DNA from: Scytolyngbya sp. HA4215-MV1
Lineage (GTDB): Bacteria; Cyanobacteriota; Cyanobacteriia; Leptolyngbyales; Leptolyngbyaceae
Direction of reading: 5' to 3'
DNA length: 64,000 nt
Assembly: GCA_019359045.1 (NCBI GenBank)
Contig: JAHHIA010000017.1
Span: 1 to 64,000, forward strand
The position numbers and the translations under genes were made by a program. The notes under the pieces were generated by a model, which saw only the letters and a list, made by a program, of their open reading frames with translations, was not told the DNA's origin and ran no database searches. This document shows, piece by piece, positions 53,968-62,610 of this stretch. How positions within the stretch are numbered: position 1 is the stretch's first letter; every line of letters begins with the position of its first letter.

Positions 53968-55227
53968 TTACCCCTGCCACTCCACTTGTGGTGGCAGGGT
54001 CGAGACCAGTAACCTTCCCTGTGAAATCACGTGGCGCACCGTTGCCCGACGACGAATCGCATCATAACGATCGTGGGCATCCAACACAATCAAATTCGCA
54101 GGTTTACCAATCTCCACCCCATAGTCATCCTCAATATGCAAGGTCTTTGCACCATTCCAGGTCACCATGTCATAACAGGCATCAATTTCTGCGGTGCCTG
54201 TCATCTGGCAGACATGTACCGCCATGGAAGCCACATCCAGCATATTCCCCGTTCCCAGTGAATACCAGGGATCTTGCACGCAGTCATGTCCCAGGCTGAC
54301 ATTTTGCCCCTGTTGCCAGAGTTCTTTCACGCGGGTGACGCCTCGTCGCTTGGGGTAGGTGTCGGTGCGTCCTTGCAAGGTAATGTTGATCAACGGATTG
54401 GCGATAAAGTTCACTGCGGTACGCCGCAAGAACCCGAGTAGTTTAAAGGCATAGGCATTATTGTAGGAGCCAAAGGCTGTGGTATGGCTGGCAGTGACAC
54501 GCGATCCCATGCCCGATCGAATCGCATTGGCAACCACCACTTCCAGAAAGCGCGATTGATCATCATCGATTTCATCGCAGTGGATATCAATCAGGCGATC
54601 GTACTTTGCCGCCAGTTCAAAAATTCGATGCACCGATTTCACCCCATCTTCTTGGGTGAGTTCGTAATGGGGAATGCCGCCGACCACATCCGCGCCCAGC
54701 TTCAGCGCCTCTTCCATCAGTTCAGCATTTTGGGGACTGCCGTAAATGCCATCTTGGGGAAATGCCACCACCTGTAACGTGATCCACTCTTTGACGGCTT
54801 CCTGGGCTGCCAGCAACCCTTGCAGCGCGATCAAATTGGCTTCGCTGACATCGGCGTGACTGCGAACAAACAACACGCCCTGGGCTGCTTGTTGTTTTAG
54901 CGTGGAGATCGCGCGTTGTTTCACGTCTTCTAGCGACAGGGTTTGCTTGCGTTCTCGCCAGATTTCGATGCCCTCGAACAGGGTGCCGCTCTGGTTCCAG
55001 CGCGGCTCGCCTACCGTGAGGGCAGAGTCGAGGTGAATATGCGACTCGACAAAAGGAGGACTGACCAATTGATATTGAGCATCGAGTTCTAGCGCTGCGG
55101 TGGCATCCAGTTGGGGAGCGAGCGCGGCAATCTTGCCCGCCTGGATGCCGATGTCCACCGTTTCTACCGAGTGGGGCGATCGTAAGAGGCAGCAGTGACG
55201 CAACAAAAGATCGTAAACAGTAGACAT
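53968..55227 (-). CDS. codA: cytosine deaminase (CodA-type amidohydrolase)
   Basis: A 419-residue amidohydrolase-superfamily enzyme that converts cytosine to uracil for pyrimidine salvage. Metal-binding and active-site motifs are all present: HIHLDSAL (about 63-70), HADVSEANL, HYELTQEDG, HCDEIDDDQ, ASHTTAFGS and GHDCVQDPWYSLGTGNM. The order and spacing match E. coli CodA, with MSTVYDLLLRHCCLL as the N-terminal beta sandwich. There is no signal peptide. It stands alone; a codB-type permease is not adjacent. Confidence 0.92.
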   Translation of the reverse strand: MSTVYDLLLRHCCLLRSPHSVETVDIGIQAGKIAALAPQLDATAALELDAQYQLVSPPFVESHIHLDSALTVGEPRWNQSGTLFEGIEIWRERKQTLSLEDVKQRAISTLKQQAAQGVLFVRSHADVSEANLIALQGLLAAQEAVKEWITLQVVAFPQDGIYGSPQNAELMEEALKLGADVVGGIPHYELTQEDGVKSVHRIFELAAKYDRLIDIHCDEIDDDQSRFLEVVVANAIRSGMGSRVTASHTTAFGSYNNAYAFKLLGFLRRTAVNFIANPLINITLQGRTDTYPKRRGVTRVKELWQQGQNVSLGHDCVQDPWYSLGTGNMLDVASMAVHVCQMTGTAEIDACYDMVTWNGAKTLHIEDDYGVEIGKPANLIVLDAHDRYDAIRRRATVRHVISQGRLLVSTLPPQVEWQG

Positions 55228-56072
55228 CCGTAGATACCATCAAAGAGGGATGGAATTACTCTACTGCGATCGACAGAGGAACAACCCTATCCAATTTCAG
55301 CATTCCCTTACCCAACCCTATAAAAAAGGCATTCCCTGAGGAATGCCTTTGTGGGTCTTGAGCCTGAAATCTAAAACGGGTTAAGGGTCTGTTTCGCAAA
55401 CTGCTTAGACTTTGTAAATTCCCAGCTTGCACCTTAACACTGACCAGCTACCTTGCTTTTGGACACTTCAACTTCGGCAGGACTCTAGCTTAACTGGACG
55501 CCGCAATCAGGGAGTAGAGAGTTGCATTCTTGCCTCCTCTAATCTGTAAGGAGATGAGGCACACTCTTTTAAGAGCCTCTCCCTACCTCCAGCTCACTGA
55601 AGCGATTGCTTGCAACGACGTCAGTATATTTATTTACTTTCTGTATCCTATTCTACAGTTTCAACCCAGAAAATTGATCTTAATTAAAATTAACAATAAA
55701 AATGAGGTTGTTTTGCAACTGGGTAAATAGGTAACCCTAATTAATTGGAAAAAAGGCGTTTGGGAGCTGTGCCCCCAGGCAGGGGATTTTACCCCCTTTG
55801 CCTCCAAAAACATCTTCAATTTAATTTAGCCCAGCGACTGATTGAGGCGCTCGGATGAAGTTTTCACATAGAAACCGATTTATAAAAAATATTCCCCTTT
55901 TGGCTGAAGCCTTCATATTCAGCAAGTTAGACCGCATTTTTGCGAGAGATTGCCGATCTCAGCCATGCTAAGAGTCATTACAGATTGACTGAAGGTCATA
56001 GAGTTTTGACGCAAGTCAGGATAGAAAATCACTAATGCATTTTGCCGCACAACCATAGAAGGGAGTTTTGCT
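55228..56072. other. intergenic region, no recognised gene
   Basis: About 845 bp. It holds a strong hairpin at 55325-55350 and, around 55490-55590, a C/T-rich stretch (CTCCTCTAATCTGTAAGGAG). A 66-codon frame at 55530-55730 lacks family signal. AT content rises after 55,600. Leader RNA for the gene at 56073 may lie here. Confidence 0.4.
55325..55350. terminator. perfect 11-bp hairpin with flanking A/T
   Basis: AAAGGCATTCC (55325-55335), loop CTGA, GGAATGCCTTT (55340-55350), with a preceding AAAAAA run on the plus strand. Read on the minus strand it is stem plus T-run, i.e. a terminator for minus-strand transcripts arriving from the right. No such gene is visible, so its client may be lost. 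Confidence 0.65.
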
Positions 56073-56309
56073 GTGCAATTAAAAGGTAATGTTTACGGTC
56101 CTGTTTCCCCCGAAACCGAAAAAATGCTGAACTGGTTGACTCGCAAAAGTGTCGATCGCAAGGACGAAGTCGTCCAGTTGTTGAGCTACAACGAACCGGA
56201 AAACAGCGATGTTGTAGAATCAGAATTCATTTCCTGCACCTGGTACGACGGTTGCTACTATTGTCAGGACGAAAACCAGAAATGGTATCAGGTCAAGTGC
56301 TACGTGTGA
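56073..56309 (+). CDS. small conserved cyanobacterial protein
   Basis: A 78-residue acidic protein, GTG start with GGGAG upstream: MQLKGNVYGPVSPETEKMLN, then WLTRKSVDRKDEVVQLLSYN and a C-terminal segment rich in Trp/Tyr/Cys (ISCTWYDGCYYCQDENQKWY). It lacks a signal peptide. Its function is unknown. Its last 10 bp overlap the 3' end of the convergent ABC gene. Confidence 0.65.
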   Translation: MQLKGNVYGPVSPETEKMLNWLTRKSVDRKDEVVQLLSYNEPENSDVVESEFISCTWYDGCYYCQDENQKWYQVKCYV

Positions 56310-58084
56310 GTATGGATGCCATTGAGCAACGGCGCAGCACTCAAAAGCGTTTTGGTATAAGGATGTTGGGGATGGTTGAAGACAGCTTCGGTCTCGCCAA
56401 GTTCAACAATCTGCCCAGCATTCATGACTGCAATGCGATCACAGAAGTACCTCGCCACCCAGAGGTCATGGGTAATGAATAGATAAGTTAGATCAAATTC
56501 TTGCTTCAGGGATTGCATCAGATCGAGCACCTGGGACTGGATGCTGGCATCGAGCATACTGACTGGCTCGTCACAAATCACCAGTTTGGGACGGGTAATC
56601 AAAGCGCGGGCGATCGCGACTCGCTGTTGCTGCCCCCCCGACAATTCTCCTGGATAGCGAGGGTAAAACTCTTGTGTGGGTGTCAGTCCTACCCGTTCTA
56701 GCATTTCCTCAACCTTTTCCTTGGCTTGCGCAGGCGAACACAAGCGATGAATCAGTAATGGATCGGCAATGCTGTCGCCGACGGTCATGCGCGGATTCAA
56801 GCAGGCGTGAGGATCTTGAAAAATCATTTGCATTTGTCGCCGTTGTTGCTGGAGCTGCTGACGCGACAACCGAGTCAAATCTTGCTGCAAAAATTCGACT
56901 TTGCCCCCGGTGGGGCGGAGCAGATGCAATACCGTGCGCGATAGGGTGCTCTTGCCACACCCTGATTCGCCCACCAACCCCAGCGTTTCCCCCGAAAACA
57001 GTTCCAGATCAATCCCATCCACGGCGCGAATCGTAGCATCGGCATTTGAGAATAAACGCGCAAAGAAATTTTGTTCCAGGCTGTAGTGTTGCTGAAGATT
57101 TTGCAGGCGCAGGAGGGGCGAGGGGGCGAGGGTGGAAGGGGCAGAGGGGGCGAGGGGTACTTCAGTGTGAGAGCTTGCCTGGTGGCTGTTGAGGGAGGGC
57201 TGCTTTCGAATGCCTGTTGCTCCCTGCTCCAGATTTTGAACATGTAAGGCGGCTTTGAGCAGCGATCGAGTGTATTCGTGCTGCGGATTCTGAAAAATGC
57301 TCTGAGTGTCACCCATTTCTACCATCTTGCCGCCATACATTACTGCCAGACGATCGCAATATTCGCCTACCATTGCCAGATCGTGAGAGATCAGCAACAA
57401 CGCCATTTGTCGATCGGCACAGAGGCGGGTCAGTTCTTGCAAAATCTGGGCGGAAACGGTGACATCCAGGCTAGTGGTGGGTTCATCTGCCACAATCAGA
57501 CGCGGATTCAGCAGCAATGCCAGGGCGATCGCCACCCGTTGCCGCATCCCCCCGCTAAACTCATGGGGATACTGCGCCCAGCGATTGGCAGGGATTTTCA
57601 CCGTCTCCAGCACTTCCAGTGCTTTTACCCTTGCCTGTCGTCGCGATAGGTGCGGTTGATGCGCCCGCAAAGTCTCGATGCAATGTTCACCGATCGTCAT
57701 CAGCGGATCGAGCCGCGTCATTGGGTCTTGGAACACTAACGACACGGCTTCACCGCGAAACCGTCGCAATGCCTCTGGCGATAGGTCAAAGAGCGATCGT
57801 CCATCAAATCGCAAGTGTCCCTCAATCTGGGTTGCTGAGGGCAACAACCGCAACACTGCTCGTCCCAAGGTGGATTTGCCACAGCCCGACTCTCCCACCA
57901 ATCCCAACCGCTCGCCCGGTTGCAAGTCAAAAGACACGTCATCCACTGCCCAAATTGTTGCGCTTGGGCTCAGAGCGTCGATCGCCAGATTGCGGCGGCT
58001 GGTTGCGCGCTTTTGCTTTTGAGGATAAGCAATTCGCAGATTTTCAACCGATAGCAGAGAGTCTGGCATTGAATTACTCACCAA
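56300..58084 (-). CDS. fused double ABC ATPase (oligopeptide/dipeptide type)
   Basis: A 594-residue protein with two complete ATPase domains of the Dpp/Opp D+F type in one chain. First domain: Walker A GESGCGKST (about 63-71), Q-loop VFQDPMTRLDP, signature EFSGGMRQRVAIA, Walker B LIVADEPTTSLD. Second domain: Walker A GESGCGKST (about 365-373), Q-loop MIFQDPHACLNP, signature ELSGGQQQRVAIA, Walker B LVICDEPVSMLD. A variable Ser/Pro-rich linker joins them. It would energise a peptide or nickel importer in the inner membrane. No permease or binding protein is in the window. Its 3' end overlaps a convergent gene by 10 bp. Confidence 0.92.
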   Translation of the reverse strand: MVSNSMPDSLLSVENLRIAYPQKQKRATSRRNLAIDALSPSATIWAVDDVSFDLQPGERLGLVGESGCGKSTLGRAVLRLLPSATQIEGHLRFDGRSLFDLSPEALRRFRGEAVSLVFQDPMTRLDPLMTIGEHCIETLRAHQPHLSRRQARVKALEVLETVKIPANRWAQYPHEFSGGMRQRVAIALALLLNPRLIVADEPTTSLDVTVSAQILQELTRLCADRQMALLLISHDLAMVGEYCDRLAVMYGGKMVEMGDTQSIFQNPQHEYTRSLLKAALHVQNLEQGATGIRKQPSLNSHQASSHTEVPLAPSAPSTLAPSPLLRLQNLQQHYSLEQNFFARLFSNADATIRAVDGIDLELFSGETLGLVGESGCGKSTLSRTVLHLLRPTGGKVEFLQQDLTRLSRQQLQQQRRQMQMIFQDPHACLNPRMTVGDSIADPLLIHRLCSPAQAKEKVEEMLERVGLTPTQEFYPRYPGELSGGQQQRVAIARALITRPKLVICDEPVSMLDASIQSQVLDLMQSLKQEFDLTYLFITHDLWVARYFCDRIAVMNAGQIVELGETEAVFNHPQHPYTKTLLSAAPLLNGIHTHT

Positions 58085-58108
58085 GGGCTTGTGGGTTATG
58101 TTTTACAC

Positions 58109-58167
58109 ATGTTGTTGGTATTTTTGAAAGCTTTGCTGAGCAAAGCTTTCAAAAATACCAACAACAT
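58109..58167. repeat. 59-bp perfect palindrome (29-bp arms, 1-nt centre)
   Basis: Arms 58109-58137 and 58139-58167 are exact complements around G58138. They read ATGTTGTTGGTATTTTTGAA at the outer left. It lies between the ABC gene start and the stop of the 58215 gene. It could be a transcript end for the latter or a hotspot. Confidence 0.85.
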
Positions 58168-58190
58168 CTTTGAAGCACTATCGGGGTTGT

Positions 58191-58205
58191 GTAGGTTGGG
58201 TTTCG
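58191..58205. repeat. GTAGGTTGGGTT repeat fragment, copy 3
   Basis: A short half-copy (GTAGGTTGGGTTTCG) of the repeat found at 9570 and 20252. It lacks the distal arm. Confidence 0.5.
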
Positions 58206-58214
58206 CCGATCGAC

Positions 58215-58715
58215 TTACTCATCACGATAATGATCTAATTCTTCCTTATAGAGTAGTTGAATGTCCGATCGTAGGGCAATGCGAAAGGCGGTTTTGGCTT
58301 TGTTGATGCGATCGACCTGGTCAAAAGAATATTTTTCGTCAACTGGCTTTTCTCTTAGAACTCGACGCAGTGCATAGAGCGTATTTGCTGCCTGCTTAGA
58401 TAGGAGCAAAAACGCCTTCGAACCATGCCACTCATCCAACTTAGCGAGAATCGTGTTGAAATATTCTTCAGTGAGGACATCCCGATGTTCGGTCATGTAA
58501 GTCCGTCGCAAGCCATTGGTAATCAAAATTGCTTCGTGATAGACTTCCAAGCGCTTTTCATAGAGCCGATTGGTCATTTCTCGCTGCATTTCTCGCTCGA
58601 ATTTCTCACGCTCTGACTTGAGTTCATTTCTGTTTGCCAGGAAAGAAATCATTGCCACCACGATCGAGACAACGGCGGCAATGACTGCACTTAGAATGCC
58701 AATTAGCCAATCCAT
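58215..58715 (-). CDS. unknown single-TM coiled-coil protein
   Basis: A 166-residue protein. An N-terminal membrane helix (about 4-27, IGILSAVIAAVVSIVVAMIS) is followed by a charged coiled coil (NELKSEREKFEREMQREMTN). A helical C-terminal part contains EKRLEVYHEAILITNGLRR and VDRINKAKTAFRIALRSD. I do not recognise it. The topology (short outside, long cytoplasmic helix) resembles small membrane-tethered scaffolds. The stop lies near a 59-bp palindrome. Confidence 0.6.
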   Translation of the reverse strand: MDWLIGILSAVIAAVVSIVVAMISFLANRNELKSEREKFEREMQREMTNRLYEKRLEVYHEAILITNGLRRTYMTEHRDVLTEEYFNTILAKLDEWHGSKAFLLLSKQAANTLYALRRVLREKPVDEKYSFDQVDRINKAKTAFRIALRSDIQLLYKEELDHYRDE

Positions 58716-58751
58716 AGGGTTCTAATTGAAAAAGCGTGGTGGGTCAAAGGC

Positions 58752-59306
58752 TTACTTATCAAATCGCCGCATGAGGTATGCCACCCCAAAGTCACCATTG
58801 GGATGATTTTCCAACCGATCGGCTAACTCAAACAACTGTTTGGCAAGGTCTTCACCCAGTTTATTAATCGTGGCACGGCGTTCTTGCTCCGTTTGGCTCA
58901 TCTCCCGCACTCGTCCTTGCCACTCATTAGAAAACAATTGCTCGATCGCCACATGCAATCCTAGTTCTTTGAGCACCTCCCATTCCCCGCGATCGCACCA
59001 AATCCCGCCACAATTAGGACAACGCTCCACATAAAACGGGTGAGAGATTCCCACCTTTGCCCTGGCAAGATAACAGCTACATGCCGGACACAGGGCAGCT
59101 CTTGCATCAAAAGGCGAAGGCTCGAAATCAATTTCTAATGTCTTGGGTAAGGGAACATCACCCGGATGACGTTGCGGTTCTCGCCACACTTCATAAGACT
59201 CCACCGGAATCCAATTGCCCTCACAAGTTGGGCAATGTTCAACCGTCAGTCCCCTCTCTAAAGAAGATGTAATGAGATCTACCTGTCTGTCTTTAGGACA
59301 TCTCAC
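58752..59306 (-). CDS. TFIIB-type zinc-ribbon domain protein
   Basis: A 184-residue protein with two zinc ribbons. The first (about 1-40) is CPKD..VEHCPTCEGNWIP. The second (about 71-108) is CPACSCYLARAKVGISHPFY followed by ERCPNCGGIWCDRGEWE. The paired CPxC/CPxCxGxW pattern matches the zf-TFIIB domain of small bacterial proteins whose role is unknown. The C-terminal helix (QTEQERRATINKLGEDLAKQ) is basic and charged. No catalytic motif was seen. Confidence 0.8.
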   Translation of the reverse strand: MRCPKDRQVDLITSSLERGLTVEHCPTCEGNWIPVESYEVWREPQRHPGDVPLPKTLEIDFEPSPFDARAALCPACSCYLARAKVGISHPFYVERCPNCGGIWCDRGEWEVLKELGLHVAIEQLFSNEWQGRVREMSQTEQERRATINKLGEDLAKQLFELADRLENHPNGDFGVAYLMRRFDK

Positions 59307-59428
59307 GCCGCGATCGCTCCTGAATTGTTAACTTCCCCAGTATCTCAATTTATTCGTTTTTCGGAACAGCGATGTAGAGATTGGAGAACAAAGGGCAAGC
59401 AATTTGCATATTATTACCCTTTCCACCT

Positions 59429-59800
59429 TCACTGCTTCACTTCCTCTCCTAACAGCCCATCACAATAACGCAGCAACAAATTCAGCCGATCACTGATCTG
59501 TTCCTGTCGCTGACTTGCGGTTGTAGATTGGCGGGCTGCTTTTAGGAACGTCAAATCCATGCCTAAAAGACGTAATTGCTTATCGATTTCAACCCAAAGC
59601 GCCCGTACTTGAGGGACTGATTCTAAAGCGGGTCCATTTCCATCGGGTGCTGTTAACTCTTGCTTAAAAAATTTTTGCAGCTCTTGAATCCCTGCTTTTA
59701 GTGCTTCTTTGTCCGAATTGAGTTGAGCTGCGATGGTCGTCAATTTCTCAACCGCCTGGCGAAATTCTCGACAATGCTGACAATACGGTTCAGGAAGCAT
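59429..59800 (-). CDS. PatD-like heterocyst frequency control protein
   Basis: A 123-residue helical protein, MLPEPYCQHCREFRQAVEKL at the start and then three or four amphipathic helices. The segment LWVEIDKQLRLLGMDLTFLK followed by a QRQEQISDRLNLLLRYCDGL helix is the pattern I associate with cyanobacterial PatD. PatD tunes heterocyst frequency in Anabaena, and relatives are found in other cyanobacteria. No other heterocyst gene is in the window, so a differentiation role is not implied. It is divergent from the RelA/SpoT gene. Confidence 0.6.
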   Translation of the reverse strand: MLPEPYCQHCREFRQAVEKLTTIAAQLNSDKEALKAGIQELQKFFKQELTAPDGNGPALESVPQVRALWVEIDKQLRLLGMDLTFLKAARQSTTASQRQEQISDRLNLLLRYCDGLLGEEVKQ

Positions 59801-60126
59801 AAAAACTAACCAGAGGTTTTAGACAGTTGTAAAGAAATTTGTTTATATTATAGAAACAAGTTTTTTAAAACCTCATAGTCCATTTTTAGGCAACCAGATG
59901 AACTTGGCGATCAAGCCAAGCTCCCAGATCGTGATTTTTATTACTGTTACAGACGGATGCAGCTTGCTTGAGAATTTGTTGTGATAGATAAAAACACCCA
60001 AATCCTCTGTTCAATCAGTTCCGAATTTGGCAGTCAATACAAATGTTCGTATATCGAATACGACACTCATGCCGTAGAATTCATCAATCATCTACTTCTG
60101 AGCCAACCTGATTTTTAGCCTCAAGC
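59801..60126. other. divergent intergenic region upstream of relA/spoT
   Basis: About 326 bp, AT-rich (e.g. TTTGTTTATATTATAGAAACA near 59840-59860). Likely contains the promoters of both flanking genes. No repeat was noted. Confidence 0.4.
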
Positions 60127-62442
60127 ATGAACGTAACGGCTCTGACCGCGCCTTCCGCCTCCCATCCTGATTTTGCAATTCCTGGCTGGTTACGGGAATG
60201 TCTCGCCTCACGGTCTTCTACCGCTGAGTTACTGACCGATGCTTCCCCCCTAGACCCGAGCGACTCTGCCACAAGCCACAAACCAGCCGAGCCGCCGACA
60301 GGTAATGATCTCATCTGCCTGGCGTTTGAGTTTGCTGACCGACTGCACGAAGGGCAAACTCGCGCATCAGGTGAACCATATATTGCTCATCCCGTGGCTG
60401 TAGCAGGCTTGCTCAGGGCACTAGGAGGCAGTGCTGCCATGATTGCCGCTGGCTTCCTGCACGATGTGGTCGAAGATACCGACGTCACGCCTGAGGAAAT
60501 CGAGCAACATTTTGGGGTAGAAGTGCGGGGGTTAGTTGAAGGCGTCACCAAACTCTCAAAGTTTAACTTTTCTAGTAAAACGGAGCGCCAGGCAGAAAAT
60601 TTTCGCCGAATGTTTTTGGCAATGGCGCAAGATATTCGCGTGATTGTAGTGAAGCTTGCCGATCGCTTACACAATATGCGAACCCTGGAACATCTATCCG
60701 AGGTGAAACGCAAACGTATTGCCTTGGAGACTCGCGAAATCTTTGCACCGTTAGCAAACCGCTTGGGCATTGGTCGTTTCAAATGGGAACTTGAAGATCT
60801 CTCATTTAAATATTTGGAGCCGGACTCTTACCGGGGTATTCAAGAGCTGGTGGCAGAAAAACGTACCGATCGCGAAGCTGGGCTCGCCCAGGTGATCCGA
60901 TCCCTCAAACAACGATTGGATAAGCTCAGCATTCATTACACCGACATTAGCGGTCGTCCCAAACATCTCTATGGCATCTACCAAAAGATGCAAAGACAGC
61001 AAAAGGAATTTTGGGAAATTTACGACATTGCCGCAATTCGCATTATTGTCGGCAGTAACGACGAATGCTATCGAGCGCTGGCGGTGGTTCACGACCTATT
61101 TCGCCCCATTCCTGGTCGTTTCAAAGACTACATCGGCTTACCCAAACCCAACCGCTACCAATCGCTCCATACAGTCGTTATTGGCAATACGGGGCGTCCC
61201 CTGGAAGTGCAAATCCGCACGGTTGAAATGCACCACGTTGCAGAATATGGGATTGCAGCGCATTGGAAGTACAAAGAAACAGGTGGTTCCAGTCAGGCAC
61301 AGATGACGACCGCTGACGAGAAATTTACCTGGTTGCGTCAGTTAATCGACTGGCAAAGCGATCTCAAAGATGCTCAAGAGTATTTGGAGAGCATCAAAGA
61401 TGATTTGTTCGATGGCGATGTGTATGTCTTTACGCCGCAAGGGGATGTGGTGTCCCTCAAACGGGGTGCTACGCCGATCGATTTTGCTTATCGTATCCAT
61501 AGTGAAGTGGGGAATCACTGTGCCGGAGCCAGAATAAACGGACGCATCGTCACCCTAGATACAGCATTGCAAAACGGCGATATTGTCGAGATCCTGACTC
61601 AGAAAAACTCTCGCCCCAGTCTGGACTGGCTTAACTTTGCGGCGACTACCAGCGCCCGCAACCGTATTCGTCAATGGTATAAGAGATCGAACCGAGAAGA
61701 AAATGTCTCGCGTGGTCGCGACATGCTGGAGAAAGAACTGGGCAAAAACGGATTCGAGGCATTGCTCAAATCCAACCCGATGCTGGTCACTGCTGAGCGT
61801 TGCAACTATCACAGTGTAGAAGATTTGTTGGCAGCTTTGGGATATGGTGAAGTCACCCTGAAACTGGTTGTCAATCGTCTGCGGGAAGCTGTCAAAGCTC
61901 AACAACCGATCGCCCCTGATCCGCAAATCCTACCGCTGATTCCAGCAGGGAATAAACCGGTTGCGGTCAACCGTTCTAATAAATCCCCGATCGCTGGCAT
62001 TGAAGGGCTTCTGTATCACATCGCTGGCTGTTGTAACCCGGTGCCCGGTGAAGCCATCATTGGGGTTGTGACACGCGGCAGTCGGGGTATCTCGATTCAC
62101 CGCCAAGGGTGCCCCAATGTGGATCAGGTTTCTGGCGATCGCCTAGTTCCTGTGAGTTGGAACCCGACTGATGAGCGGGCGGGGCGTCCCCAAACTTATC
62201 CCGTTGATATTCAAATTGAGGTGATCGATCGGGTCGGTGTGCTCAAAGATATCCTCTCTCGACTGACCGACAACAACATCAATGTCCGCAACGCCAAAGT
62301 TCAGACCTACCCCGACCAAACTGCATTCATTGATCTCAGAATTGACATTCGCGATCACGAACAGCTGGAACGGACCTTCAGCCAGATCAAAAAAATGACC
62401 GATGTGCTCAATCTGCGACGAATTAATCAATTGGAAGAGTAG
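60127..62442 (+). CDS. relA: bifunctional (p)ppGpp synthetase/hydrolase (RelA/SpoT)
   Basis: The stringent-response enzyme of cyanobacteria, making and degrading (p)ppGpp. It is 771 residues. The HD hydrolase domain (about 65-200) has H88 (YIAHPVAVAGLL) and the HD..ED motif LHDVVEDT at 111-118. The synthetase domain centres on RFKDYIGLPKPNRYQSLHT at 331-349. The TGS domain is DVYVFTPQGDVVSLKRGATP. The conserved-cysteine domain contains IAGCCNPVPGEAIIG and RQGCPNV. The ACT domain is at about 696-768 (VDIQIEVIDRVGVLKDILSR). The N-terminal ~55 residues are a variable extension; ATG 60127 is the only start seen that precedes it. Confidence 0.95.
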   Translation: MNVTALTAPSASHPDFAIPGWLRECLASRSSTAELLTDASPLDPSDSATSHKPAEPPTGNDLICLAFEFADRLHEGQTRASGEPYIAHPVAVAGLLRALGGSAAMIAAGFLHDVVEDTDVTPEEIEQHFGVEVRGLVEGVTKLSKFNFSSKTERQAENFRRMFLAMAQDIRVIVVKLADRLHNMRTLEHLSEVKRKRIALETREIFAPLANRLGIGRFKWELEDLSFKYLEPDSYRGIQELVAEKRTDREAGLAQVIRSLKQRLDKLSIHYTDISGRPKHLYGIYQKMQRQQKEFWEIYDIAAIRIIVGSNDECYRALAVVHDLFRPIPGRFKDYIGLPKPNRYQSLHTVVIGNTGRPLEVQIRTVEMHHVAEYGIAAHWKYKETGGSSQAQMTTADEKFTWLRQLIDWQSDLKDAQEYLESIKDDLFDGDVYVFTPQGDVVSLKRGATPIDFAYRIHSEVGNHCAGARINGRIVTLDTALQNGDIVEILTQKNSRPSLDWLNFAATTSARNRIRQWYKRSNREENVSRGRDMLEKELGKNGFEALLKSNPMLVTAERCNYHSVEDLLAALGYGEVTLKLVVNRLREAVKAQQPIAPDPQILPLIPAGNKPVAVNRSNKSPIAGIEGLLYHIAGCCNPVPGEAIIGVVTRGSRGISIHRQGCPNVDQVSGDRLVPVSWNPTDERAGRPQTYPVDIQIEVIDRVGVLKDILSRLTDNNINVRNAKVQTYPDQTAFIDLRIDIRDHEQLERTFSQIKKMTDVLNLRRINQLEE

Positions 62443-62450
62443 CGAAGAGA

Positions 62451-62585
62451 TCACGACTGAGCAGGCTTGAGCAACTGCTTTAGCATGGCTTGGATATCTT
62501 CCATCTTCTTACCTTGCCATTCCAATGAATGATTGCATGCAATGGGGATATCCTGTCCTAGGTCATTCGTTTGAATATATCCTTC
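62451..62585 (-). other. possible C-terminal coding stub
   Basis: A stop-to-stop minus-strand frame of 44 codons ending KMEDIQAMLKQLLKPAQS and containing GQDIPIACNHSLEW. It has the feel of a protein C-terminus, but there is no start of good quality before the internal Met. I recognise no family, and it could be noise. Confidence 0.2.
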
Positions 62586-62610
62586 TCATTGCCTTCACTA
62601 ACTTGCCTCT

